Positions 1 through 7,806 of a stretch of DNA of 19,323 nt are shown one piece after another. Within the stretch, counting starts at the first letter, position 1. Each line of letters starts with the position of its first letter. The position numbers and the translations under genes are program-made. This stretch comes from Spirochaetia bacterium UBA2205 (GTDB lineage Bacteria; Spirochaetota; UBA4802; UB4802): contig DCUV01000034.1 in NCBI GenBank assembly GCA_002328585.1, positions 1 through 19,323 on the forward strand, written 5' to 3'. Under the pieces are notes generated by a model that did not search any database, was not told the origin of the DNA, and worked only from the letters and a program-made list of their open reading frames with translations.

Positions 1-1
1 C

Positions 2-58
2 GGTGCCATACAATGCTGGGATTGCCATCGCTATTTTTACCATACTATTATTCATTAG
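2..58 (+). CDS. C-terminal end of a probable NrfH-like cytochrome c small subunit (partial)
   Basis: Only the last 18 codons fall in the window. Frame +2 reads into a haem-binding motif CWDCHR, followed three residues later by a histidine (CHR-YFY-H), and stops at 56-58. NrfH proteins, the membrane-bound tetrahaem quinol dehydrogenases that feed NrfA, usually end with a CWxCHR site followed at the same distance by a histidine. They also normally sit directly upstream of nrfA, as here (26-bp gap, with the nrfA ribosome site in it). The tail after the motif is much shorter than usual for NrfH. The other two frames are also open here: frame +1 to 79-81, and a hydrophobic frame +3 that runs into nrfA. 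The assignment therefore rests on one motif plus position, and a frameshift cannot be excluded. Confidence 0.5.
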   Translation, partial: GAIQCWDCHRYFYHTIIH

Positions 59-84
59 TAACTATCGAACAAAAGAGGTAAGCC

Positions 85-1596
85 ATGGAAAAATTAACTA
101 TGTTGATTCAAAAAATTGAGCGAAAGCACATCATTGCTGCAATAGGTATTGTGATAGCGGTATCATTGGTGATGTATCTTATTGGAGTGCTTGGACCAAC
201 CGAACCAAAGCTTGTGCTTGTTGGAGCTATTCCTGATAATGAGTATGACCCTGCTGAATGGGGCAAGGTTTATCCGTTAGAATATGAGTCATGGCAAAAG
301 ACAAAAGAGCCAAGACAAACCGGAAAAAGTTTTTATAAAAAAGGATGGGACACTGATAAAGTTGTGTATGATAAGCTTTCAGAATATCCATTTATGGCAT
401 TGCTCTTTAAAGGGTGGGGTTTTGGTATAGCGTATAATGAGCCGCGTGGGCACTGGTATATGCGCATTGATCAGGATGAAATTGATTCTTCACGGGTAAA
501 GGCTGGAGGCGTATGTTTAAATTGTAAATCACCGTATATGGATGCTCTGGTTAAGCAGTATGGCAATTCTTTTTTTAGTATGCCATGGGCTGATGCTATT
601 GCCAGGATACCTGTAAAGCATAAAAATCTTGGAGCCAGTTGTATTGATTGCCATGACAATAAAACGATGTCATTGAAGTTAAACAAAGAAACATTTAAGC
701 GAGCACTTGCAAAATTGGGAAAGGATGAATTTTCACGGCAGGAGATGCGGATGCTGGTTTGCGCTCAGTGCCATGTTACCTATAATATACCTAAAAATGA
801 AGCGATGCAATCAATTGGGCTTGAACACCCTTATGACGGCAGCAGGTGGGGCAATATTTCAATTGAGAATATCATCAAGCTTATAAAGAAGAATGCTCAT
901 TGGAGCGAGTGGAAACAGGAGGTCACCGGTTTTAAGGTTGGATTTCTTCGTCATCCGGAATTTGAATTTTTTACACGACAAAGCGTACATTTCAACGCCG
1001 GGCTTGCCTGTGCTGATTGCCACATGCCGTATAAACGGGTTGGATCGTTTAAAATTTCAGATCACAACTTGATGAGCCCGCTGAAAGATGATCTATTTGC
1101 TTGTTTAAAGTGTCATCCCCAGTCAAATGAGCGCCTTGTAAAACAGATAAAGGAAATTCAGGATAGAACACTGTCGCTGCTTTTGAAAGCAGGGTATCAT
1201 GAAGCGGTGGTGGCAAAGCTATTTGAAAAAATTCATGTGCAGTTTAACAATGCATTAGTGTCTGATCCTCTCTATGCGGCTGCAAAGGATTACTATCTTG
1301 AGGCGCTATACAGGCTTATCTTTATGGGTGCGGAAAACTCTATTGGATTTCATAATCCGGAAGAAGCAGGGAGGATACTGGGCGACTCTATTGGTTTTTC
1401 AACGAAGGCGGAAGGGTATTTGCGACAGTTACTGGCAAAGAAAAATGTTAATGTTGGGAATAGTATCAACCTTGAATTAGCAAAATACCTTAATAATAGA
1501 GGAAAGCATAAACTTATGTTTCAAAAGCAGCAGGAGTTTAACGATCCATTTGGAACCGTAGAAAAGACAGTACCTCGTGCAAGTTTAGGCTTATGA
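85..1596 (+). CDS. nrfA: Ammonia-forming cytochrome c nitrite reductase, catalytic subunit
   Basis: Pentahaem periplasmic enzyme reducing nitrite to ammonium with six electrons (EC 1.7.2.2). The 503-aa protein has an N-terminal hydrophobic anchor or uncleaved signal at about residues 15-37. The diagnostic lysine-ligated active-site haem motif is CLNCK (144-148). Four CxxCH haems follow at 186, 226, 309 and 340. The family's active-site Arg, Tyr and His correspond to R121 (in EPRGHWY), Y233 (in CAQCHVTY) and H302 (shortly before CADCHMP). The SDHN..SPL segment after the fourth haem is also family-typical. The start is supported by an AGAGG ribosome site at 74-78. Length and haem order match intact NrfA. 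The upstream fragment looks like its NrfH electron donor. No lesions are visible, so I expect it to be functional. Confidence 0.96.
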   Translation: MEKLTMLIQKIERKHIIAAIGIVIAVSLVMYLIGVLGPTEPKLVLVGAIPDNEYDPAEWGKVYPLEYESWQKTKEPRQTGKSFYKKGWDTDKVVYDKLSEYPFMALLFKGWGFGIAYNEPRGHWYMRIDQDEIDSSRVKAGGVCLNCKSPYMDALVKQYGNSFFSMPWADAIARIPVKHKNLGASCIDCHDNKTMSLKLNKETFKRALAKLGKDEFSRQEMRMLVCAQCHVTYNIPKNEAMQSIGLEHPYDGSRWGNISIENIIKLIKKNAHWSEWKQEVTGFKVGFLRHPEFEFFTRQSVHFNAGLACADCHMPYKRVGSFKISDHNLMSPLKDDLFACLKCHPQSNERLVKQIKEIQDRTLSLLLKAGYHEAVVAKLFEKIHVQFNNALVSDPLYAAAKDYYLEALYRLIFMGAENSIGFHNPEEAGRILGDSIGFSTKAEGYLRQLLAKKNVNVGNSINLELAKYLNNRGKHKLMFQKQQEFNDPFGTVEKTVPRASLGL

Positions 1597-1805
1597 AATG
1601 TGTTTATTCCCATAATAACATTTTTGCCATTACAGCATTATTATTAATCATAAGTTTATGATGTTTTTTAGAAAGAGTATGAGTGTATGCTGTTGCGTTG
1701 TGATGTATTATAATTGGCTATGGCTGCATAGGCTTATACGCTATGCTATGGCATCTTTGCGGGATGATAAAATTATTGTGAGTACAGTAAAGTGGGTGTA
1801 GTATC
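1597..1805 (+). other. Interval after nrfA with a coupled 22-codon ORF and no firm gene
   Basis: The nrfA stop overlaps an ATG (ATGA at 1593-1596) that opens a 22-residue ORF ending at 1661. It has a short basic start and a hydrophobic run (FAITALLLIISL), like the beginning of a signal peptide or membrane protein. Its stop overlaps ATG codons of a further 47-codon ORF (1658-1801), which is Cys-rich early on and resembles nothing I recognise. The chain could be a decayed downstream operon gene or chance. Neither ORF is supported beyond position. Confidence 0.25.
1647..1669 (+). terminator. Possible weak AT-rich terminator after nrfA
   Basis: ATCATAA and TTATGAT form an inverted repeat (1647-1662) that folds as a 6-bp stem with an AGTT loop. 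It is followed by G and a run of six T. The stem is entirely A/T except one C-G pair per arm, so it is weak. It lies 50 bp past the nrfA stop. Confidence 0.35.
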
Positions 1806-2325
1806 ATGCGATTAAAGCAGTATGATATTGAATGTATAAAACAGAGTTTCGTAGAAGTTTTTGATGAGGGCGAAATATATCTGTTTGGAAGCAGAACAGA
1901 CGATACCATGCGTGATGGAGATATTGATTATAATGAACTACTTTTCAAAGAATTAAATGAAGACATATTCAATGACTTTAATGATCAAAGGATTATAAAT
2001 AGCTTTTTGTTTAATTTTACAAAATTACAGGATTTAAAAGGTGCAAAACTTTTTAAAACTGTTTTAATACAATTAAAAGAAATAGATAGTTATTCTATAT
2101 CCTATGAAAGATGTTTTGAATATCCTTGAAAAGTTAAATATTCTTAACAATGCTGATGATTGGGATTTATTGCATGAAATACGAAATGCAATAGCTCATG
2201 AATATCCACTTGATGTTGCTGAAAGAATTGAATCGTTGCAAATGGCATTACGGGGGTATGAACTTTTAAAAAAGATTTTTCATAATTTAAAAAACTACTG
2301 CTTACTCTATAACCTGATACAATAA
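1806..2325 (+). pseudogene. MNT/HEPN toxin-antitoxin remnant: antitoxin start joined to frameshifted toxin
   Basis: The first 42 codons encode the start of an MNT-type nucleotidyltransferase antitoxin with the GSR...GDID nucleotidyl-transfer motif (G28 S29 R30, D39 and D41). Right after DIDY the protein turns into the helical body of a HEPN-type toxin (from about NEDIF to KEIDSYSIS), so the rest of the antitoxin is missing. This frame stops at 2127-2129. The toxin continues one frame over from the ATG at 2104. Removing a single T at 2103 would join SIS to MKDVL. The second part carries the HepT RX4HXY motif (RNAIAHEY), comprising the RNase Arg/His and the tyrosine that is AMPylated in the MntA-HepT family, and it ends at 2325. 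Known biology: MNT enzymes silence HEPN RNases by AMPylation. Here the antitoxin lacks most of its fold and the toxin is split, so both are probably dead. Confidence 0.8.
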
Positions 2326-2333
2326 AAATATAG

Positions 2334-2362
2334 TTGTATTTTTTATTTTTTTATAGTATAAT
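2334..2362 (+). promoter_or_regulatory. Candidate sigma-70-like promoter for the sensor kinase
   Basis: A perfect TATAAT at 2357-2362 is preceded, 17 bases upstream, by TTGTAT (2334-2339). This would give a leader of about 48 bases before the kinase ATG at 2417. In sequence this AT-rich, chance -10 matches are common and the -35 matches only at TTG. Confidence 0.35.
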
Positions 2363-2416
2363 AAAATAATAAATTGTTTCTGTTCCATTTTTATCTACTT
2401 ATACCAGGTTTAACTT

Positions 2417-5275
2417 ATGATTTTAACGTTGATTCATAATATAACGCTTCTTGTTGCTCTCAGTGTGATATGGAGCCCAATCCTTACCTTACGGAAGAAC
2501 TATCCCAATACCTATCGTATACTGTCAGGTTTGTTGTTTGGATTTTCAGCAATTGCTGCTATGATGACACCATTTCATTTTGAAGAGGACATCATCTATG
2601 ATGGCCGTTCGGTTGTTATTGCATTAGCCGGATTGTTTGGCGGTGGTGTTGTCTCGTTTGTTGCATCGGGTGTTGCTGTTTTGTACAGGATATATCTGGG
2701 CGGTGCAGGTGTATATGCAGGTGTTGCCAGCATTATAGTATCGGCATTGTTAGGTTTAGCAATGCGCAGGATATATAAAAATGAACCATCTGAAATACCA
2801 TTATGGGGGATTATCGTATTTGCAGTTGTTACGCATGGTATGGTACTGTCATGTCAGTTGCTGTTACCATGGCCAAAAGGACTGACAGCCATTGCCACAA
2901 TAGGAGTACCCTACATCCTGGTGCTGTCATCAGGTTTAATAGCAATAGCCCTGGTTTTTACTACTGTGGAAAAACGGACATTAGCTTTGCAACATTTGCA
3001 GGCAGGTGCAGATTTGCTGCAGGATGTACTGAGTGTAAGCCCATCAGTGGCATTCATTATGAATCCGGTTGATAATACCATTAGCTGGGTAAGCCCCAAT
3101 GTGGAGATAGTATTAGGGTATACGCCTGATGAAATGATGCATGCCAACTGGTTTGAGGAGTCGATTCATGAAGATGATATTTCACAATATTATTCGTTGT
3201 TTGATACTTTAACAATAGAGAATTATTCTTCTGCTGAATGCAGGGTTTATGATAAATTTAAAACAATTAAATGGGTGGATATACACCTGCATGCTGTTCG
3301 CTATGATGATGGCATAATTAGTGCCCTATTTGGTTCTTTGAGTGATATCACTCAACGCCGGCAGATAGCAATTGAGCTTGAGGAAAGCGAGGAGCGATAT
3401 AGAACTATATTTAAAAACAGCAAAGCGATGATGTTGATTATAGACCCTGATGACGGAAGCATAGTTGATGCCAATGATATTGCAGCTCAGTATTATGGCT
3501 GGACAAAAGATGAATTGCTGTCAATGAATATACATCAGATTAATACCCTCCCTCCTGATGAGATAAAAGCACGTATAGAAGAAGCAAGGACATGTAAACG
3601 GGTATATTTTGAATTTAGGCATAGAAAGAAAGACGGTAGTATTGCCGATGTTGATGTATATAGCAGTGCAATCACAATTAAAGGGAAACAGTATCTTTTT
3701 TCTATAGTTAATGATGTTACGGCAAAGCGGCAGGCTGAGTTATCATTAAAGAAGAGCGAAGAACTATTCAGACTTATTTTTGAGAATGCACCTGTTGGTA
3801 TATATGCATTTGATGCTCATGGTGTTATAACAGCTTGTAATGATAATTTTATTACAATTATGGGTTCAACACGGCAGGCTTTGATAGGGTTTGATACACT
3901 AAAACTGCCCGATGAAAAGATTGTTAAAGCAACCAAACGCTGTTTGCAGGGTGAGCAGGCCGAATACAGGGACTGGTATACATCTGTGACTGCCAATAAG
4001 GTAACGCCCGGGCGTGTTTTTTATTCACCTCTAATTGTGGAAGATACTGTTGTTGGCGGTCTGGCAATTGTTGAGGATTTATCACAACAAATAGATGCTG
4101 AAAAACAAAAAGAAAAATTGGAAGAGCAGTTGCGTCAGGCACAAAAATTAGAAGCGATAGGCAGGCTGGTTGGCGGTATAGCTCATGATTTTAATAATAT
4201 TTTAAGCATTATATCAGGATATGCTGCATTAATAAAATTTAAAATAGACAGAGATAATATTATTTATCCTGATATAGAAGAGATAGTTCATGCAGCAAGG
4301 CGCAGTGCTGATATAGTAAAGCAACTTTTAACATTTACCCGTCAACAAAAGGTTAATCCAGTAAGAGTAAATCCAAATGAAATAATAAAAACAAGTAACA
4401 AGATGCTTGCAGCTATGATTGGAGAAAATATCAAGTTGCAACTTGAATTGGCGGAAGATATATATGATATATGGGTAGATTCGGGGATGTTTATTCAAAT
4501 CTTAACAAATTTAGCTTCAAACGCGCGGGATGCTATCAAAGATATTGGTACAATAAAGATAGTTACCCAGAATAAATTTTTAGATGATACATTTTGTGAA
4601 ACTCATCCAGGATGTAAACCTGGTGATTATGCAATGATACAATGTATAGATGATGGCAGTGGGATGGATAAGGATACCCTTGAAAGATTATTTGAACCTT
4701 TTTTTACTACTAAAGAGGTGGGTAAGGGGACAGGGCTTGGACTTTCAACGGTATATGGAATTATGAAGCAGTTTAGCGGACATATAACAGTTTATAGTGA
4801 ATATGGACAGGGGACTGTGGTAAATATTTTCTTCCCAAAATATACTGAACAGATCCCTGAGATTCCGGAAATTTCTGCTATTGAAAATACTACAAAAACA
4901 ATTACGGTATTACATAATAAAATTATAGTAGTTGAGGATGATACGGCAATATTAGGAATGCTGCAAAGAATGCTTTTACTTTTAAATCAGGATATTATTG
5001 CTTTTAACGATCCTGTTGATGCTCTTAATGCTGTAGATGCATATAAAGATTTTACTATATTAATAACTGATGTGATAATGCCTGAAATGAATGGTGTTGA
5101 ATTATATGACAAGTTAAGACAGATTATACACAATTTAAAAGTAATCTTTATTTCAGGCTATTCTAATGATGCTTTCAATGATATTGCTTTTAATATAGAA
5201 AATTCATATTTTTTGCAAAAACCATTTACCTTTGAGGATTTAAAAATGGCTTTGCACACTATAAGTATTAAATGA
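2417..5275 (+). CDS. Hybrid sensor histidine kinase: 5TMR-LYT, three PAS, HisKA, HATPase, receiver
   Basis: The 952-aa inner-membrane protein starts with about 180 residues of membrane helices. These include the 5TMR-LYT signature region (GRSVVI, then LFGGG, then YRIYLGG), the sensor type of LytS-like kinases. Three PAS regions follow at roughly 200-315, 320-440 and 443-560. The HisKA phospho-acceptor is H590 (GGIAHDFNN). The ATPase has an N box with N702 (NARDAI), a G1 box DDGSGMD and FEPFFTTK/GTGLGLS. The C-terminal receiver (about 825-945) has the acidic pair EDD, phospho-acceptor D885 (ITDVIMPEMNG), a serine in FISGYS and K935 in QKPF. All catalytic residues are present. Phosphate would pass from H590 to D885, but no DNA-binding output is fused and no separate regulator or phosphotransfer protein lies beside it. 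An AGG at 2406-2408 supports the start. The ligand is unknown. Confidence 0.92.
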   Translation: MILTLIHNITLLVALSVIWSPILTLRKNYPNTYRILSGLLFGFSAIAAMMTPFHFEEDIIYDGRSVVIALAGLFGGGVVSFVASGVAVLYRIYLGGAGVYAGVASIIVSALLGLAMRRIYKNEPSEIPLWGIIVFAVVTHGMVLSCQLLLPWPKGLTAIATIGVPYILVLSSGLIAIALVFTTVEKRTLALQHLQAGADLLQDVLSVSPSVAFIMNPVDNTISWVSPNVEIVLGYTPDEMMHANWFEESIHEDDISQYYSLFDTLTIENYSSAECRVYDKFKTIKWVDIHLHAVRYDDGIISALFGSLSDITQRRQIAIELEESEERYRTIFKNSKAMMLIIDPDDGSIVDANDIAAQYYGWTKDELLSMNIHQINTLPPDEIKARIEEARTCKRVYFEFRHRKKDGSIADVDVYSSAITIKGKQYLFSIVNDVTAKRQAELSLKKSEELFRLIFENAPVGIYAFDAHGVITACNDNFITIMGSTRQALIGFDTLKLPDEKIVKATKRCLQGEQAEYRDWYTSVTANKVTPGRVFYSPLIVEDTVVGGLAIVEDLSQQIDAEKQKEKLEEQLRQAQKLEAIGRLVGGIAHDFNNILSIISGYAALIKFKIDRDNIIYPDIEEIVHAARRSADIVKQLLTFTRQQKVNPVRVNPNEIIKTSNKMLAAMIGENIKLQLELAEDIYDIWVDSGMFIQILTNLASNARDAIKDIGTIKIVTQNKFLDDTFCETHPGCKPGDYAMIQCIDDGSGMDKDTLERLFEPFFTTKEVGKGTGLGLSTVYGIMKQFSGHITVYSEYGQGTVVNIFFPKYTEQIPEIPEISAIENTTKTITVLHNKIIVVEDDTAILGMLQRMLLLLNQDIIAFNDPVDALNAVDAYKDFTILITDVIMPEMNGVELYDKLRQIIHNLKVIFISGYSNDAFNDIAFNIENSYFLQKPFTFEDLKMALHTISIK

Positions 5276-5297
5276 AATCAAATGAAATCAAATGATA

Positions 5298-5338
5298 AAA
5301 AGTTATTGACCAATAAAAACAACTTTTCATTATATAAG
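5298..5338 (+). promoter_or_regulatory. Inverted repeat over a candidate promoter of the tetR gene
   Basis: AAAAGTT (5298-5304) and AACTTTT (5321-5327) are perfect inverted arms. Between them lies TTGACC (5306-5311), a five-of-six match to a -35 box. A loose -10 (TTATAT, 5330-5335) follows at 18 bases. A palindrome around the -35 is where a TetR autorepressor would bind. The same sequence could instead form a weak hairpin ending the kinase transcript. Confidence 0.35.
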
Positions 5339-5379
5339 ACAATACATAATAAAAATATAAAGAAAAGATAGGGGTTGCA

Positions 5380-5991
5380 ATGAAAGCAGAATTGCGCAGG
5401 CAGCATATTCTTGATTGCGCTAAACAGGTGTTTGCTGAAAAAGGATACTATGAAACCTATGTCGAAGATGTTATTAAGATGGCACATATTGGTAAAGGTA
5501 CTATTTATGAGTATTTCCGTAACAAGGAAGATTTGTTTTTTTCAGTTTTATTGCGATCACTTCAAGACTGGAAAAATGCTATTGCCATAAGCCATGAAGA
5601 AATAAAACAATTAAGTCCGGCATCCTATTTTCACCTCAGAGTGAAGCGATCATTAATTTTTATGAATGAAGATAGGCAGTTAACATCAATAATATTAAGA
5701 ACAGGTTTTGGTTTTAATCCTCATATTCAGAAATTTATTGGTGAATTTGAAAAAAATTTGCAGAATCAAATTTTACACGATCTGCGTTTAGGAAAACATT
5801 TAGGTTTTTTAAAGGATAATGTAGATTTGCATGTTATTACCAGTATATTGGTTGGTGGTATTGTAATGATTGCTGCTCACTATATTCTCAGTGAGCCTGT
5901 ATTATCAGATGTTGAGGTAGATAAGCTTACCAATAAAATAGTTTATCCATTTATTAAAGGAATTTTTAATGAAAATAACTTACGGGAGTAA
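5380..5991 (+). CDS. TetR/AcrR-family transcriptional regulator
   Basis: The 203-aa protein has the TetR N-terminal helix-turn-helix at about residues 5-52. The pattern is RRQHILDCAKQVFAEKGYY, then VEDVI.MA.IGKGTIYEYFRNKEDLF, the family's second and third helices. The remaining all-helical part is the ligand and dimer domain, which diverges too far to name an effector. The ribosome site is ATAGGGG at 5368-5374. The gene is 104 bp after the kinase and 189 bp before glpA, on the same strand. TetR proteins commonly repress their own and neighbouring promoters. Imperfect palindromes occur upstream of both this gene and glpA, making the glp operon a reasonable but unproven target. Confidence 0.92.
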   Translation: MKAELRRQHILDCAKQVFAEKGYYETYVEDVIKMAHIGKGTIYEYFRNKEDLFFSVLLRSLQDWKNAIAISHEEIKQLSPASYFHLRVKRSLIFMNEDRQLTSIILRTGFGFNPHIQKFIGEFEKNLQNQILHDLRLGKHLGFLKDNVDLHVITSILVGGIVMIAAHYILSEPVLSDVEVDKLTNKIVYPFIKGIFNENNLRE

Positions 5992-6014
5992 ACAATTCAC
6001 GATAATTTTTCTTA

Positions 6015-6062
6015 TTCATTCACATTAAAAATTTTTTTATAATGTATTCATAGATGTATAAT
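6015..6062 (+). promoter_or_regulatory. Candidate glp promoter region with overlapping imperfect palindrome
   Basis: An imperfect palindrome at 6022-6045 has arms ACATTA and TAATGT around an A-run/T-run core. It overlaps a TATAAT at 6038-6043, which has TTCATT 17 bases upstream (6015-6020). A second TATAAT lies at 6057-6062. The leader to the glpA start would be over 110 bases. This is a plausible repressor site, but it is AT-rich sequence and the -35 elements are poor. Confidence 0.3.
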
Positions 6063-6180
6063 AATTAATCATAGACTGTGGCAGTAAAAAGTTCAGTATG
6101 GCATTACCTTCAATAAATCTTTTTTAAAGCTTTGGTAAAAAACAACAATCTATAGTAAAATGCTATAATAAGGTGATTGA

Positions 6181-7806
6181 GTGAAAACATTAGAAGCTGA
6201 AGTAATAGTTATTGGTGGAGGTGCAACCGGGTGTGGTGTTTTACGAGACTGTACACTGCGTGGCATTGATGCTATTCTTATTGAAAAAAATGATATTGCT
6301 TCAGGTACAACAGGGCGTAATCATGGACTTTTGCATTCAGGCGCACGTTATGCAGTCAGGGATTTAGAATCAGCAACAGAATGTATCAAGGAAAACCGCA
6401 TTTTAAAAAAAATAGCATGGCATTGTATTGAACCTACTGGTGGTTTATTTGTAACCCTCCCGGAAGATGATCCCAATTACCATAATCGTCTTTTAGAAGC
6501 CTGTAGGTTTGCTGGTATAGATGCAAAAGAAATAAGCGTTAAAAAAGCATTATCAATTGAACCAAATTGCAATCCAAACATACTATCTGCAATATGGGTA
6601 CCTGACGGCACCATTGATCCATTTCGTTTAACGTCGGCAAATATTCTTGATTCCATTGAACGGGGAGCACATGTTTTTACCCATACCCAGGTAGAACGCA
6701 TCATGCTGAAGCAAAATCAGGTTATTGGTGTCCAGTGCTACGATAAAACAGCCGGTGAGTATCTGGAGATATATGCTCCAATTATTGTTAATGCCTCGGG
6801 GGTATGGGGGCAGCATATTTGTAAGACAGCCGGCATTGAGCTTAAGATGTTTCCTTCCAAGGGTTCGATGGTTATTATTGACTATCGCATAAATAATGTT
6901 GTTGTTAATAGATGTCGCGTCCCTTCTGATGGTGATATCATTGTACCTGGTGATACCGTATCACTTATTGGAACCACCTCACGAAAAATTCCCTATGACA
7001 CAATTGATGAGCTTGTTGTTGATGATGATGAGATTGATGTTTTGCTGTCCGATGGCGAAAAGCTTATTCCCAATGTTTCCAGGGCAAGGGTGCTGAGAGC
7101 CTATTGTGGTGTACGGCCGCTCATTGCAGTGTCCGGCGAGATGGATGGAAGAGATATAAGCCGCGGTGTAGTGTTAATTGATCATAAAGAGCGAGATAAT
7201 GTGCAGGGGCTTATTACCATAGCTGGTGGAAAGCTTATGACATACAGGCTTATGGCTGAAATGACAACTGATTTGATTGCAAAAAAATTAGGCAATAGCA
7301 AACGCTGCCTTACCTATAAGATTCCTCTTCCGGGCTCTGAAAAAAGGGTAGGGTATACAAAAAAGATAAAATACTTTTCGGGTATTCCTAACTCTGTTGT
7401 TGGGTCTACTCATTACCGGCATGGTGAGCGCGTTCACAATATATTGAGTTTAAAAAAACGTAATTATGGTTTAATATGTGAATGTGAGATGGTTACCCTT
7501 GGCGAGGTTGAATATGCTATAAAAAACCTCAAGGTGAATGATATTGTAGATTTGCGGCGGAGAACGCGCATTGGCATGGGTCCATGTCAGGGTGAGTTGT
7601 GTGCATACCGCGCTGCAGGTCTTTTTACCGAGTTTGGAGATTTTACCCCTGACGAATCAACAAAACTTTTAATGGATTTTCTTGAGGAAAGGTTTAAGGG
7701 GGTAAAACCGGTACTGTGGGGTGATGGGCTCAGAGAATTTGAATTTACCTACTGGATTTATCAGGGACTATTTGGATTAGGACTTGTTGAGGATAATAAT
7801 ACATGA
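6181..7806 (+). CDS. glpA: Anaerobic glycerol-3-phosphate dehydrogenase subunit A
   Basis: FAD-dependent catalytic subunit oxidising sn-glycerol-3-phosphate to dihydroxyacetone phosphate (EC 1.1.5.3) at the inner membrane, with GlpB and GlpC carrying electrons to the quinone. Residues 8-30 form the dinucleotide fold (IGGGATGCG). The DAO-type body follows, with SGTTGRNHGLLHSGARYA typical of glycerol-3-phosphate dehydrogenases. The C-terminal BFD-like [2Fe-2S] domain has C433, C435, C469 and C474 (CxC...CxxxxC). At 541 aa it is almost the same length as E. coli GlpA. I take the GTG at 6181 because AAGGTG (6171-6176) lies just upstream and the FAD motif starts at residue 12. It overlaps glpB by 4 bp. 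No glycerol kinase or facilitator gene is in the window. Confidence 0.95.
   Translation: MKTLEAEVIVIGGGATGCGVLRDCTLRGIDAILIEKNDIASGTTGRNHGLLHSGARYAVRDLESATECIKENRILKKIAWHCIEPTGGLFVTLPEDDPNYHNRLLEACRFAGIDAKEISVKKALSIEPNCNPNILSAIWVPDGTIDPFRLTSANILDSIERGAHVFTHTQVERIMLKQNQVIGVQCYDKTAGEYLEIYAPIIVNASGVWGQHICKTAGIELKMFPSKGSMVIIDYRINNVVVNRCRVPSDGDIIVPGDTVSLIGTTSRKIPYDTIDELVVDDDEIDVLLSDGEKLIPNVSRARVLRAYCGVRPLIAVSGEMDGRDISRGVVLIDHKERDNVQGLITIAGGKLMTYRLMAEMTTDLIAKKLGNSKRCLTYKIPLPGSEKRVGYTKKIKYFSGIPNSVVGSTHYRHGERVHNILSLKKRNYGLICECEMVTLGEVEYAIKNLKVNDIVDLRRRTRIGMGPCQGELCAYRAAGLFTEFGDFTPDESTKLLMDFLEERFKGVKPVLWGDGLREFEFTYWIYQGLFGLGLVEDNNT

Noticed and set aside
3..117. Hydrophobic frame +3 ORF running into nrfA
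   Set aside because: It would overlap nrfA by over 30 bp and ignores the haem motif of frame +2; more likely a shadow.
1806..2325. Working MNT-HEPN toxin-antitoxin pair
   Set aside because: The antitoxin lacks most of its domain and the toxin is split between two frames.
5271..5295. Short tandem repeat AATGAAATCA at the kinase stop
   Set aside because: Only two exact units and a partial third, in simple AT-rich sequence; no array or function supported.
6164..6169. TATAAT just before glpA as its promoter
   Set aside because: The start point would fall inside the ribosome site; no usable leader remains.
6896..7096. Overlapping reading frame inside glpA
   Set aside because: Lies wholly within a well-supported gene and has no recognisable domain.
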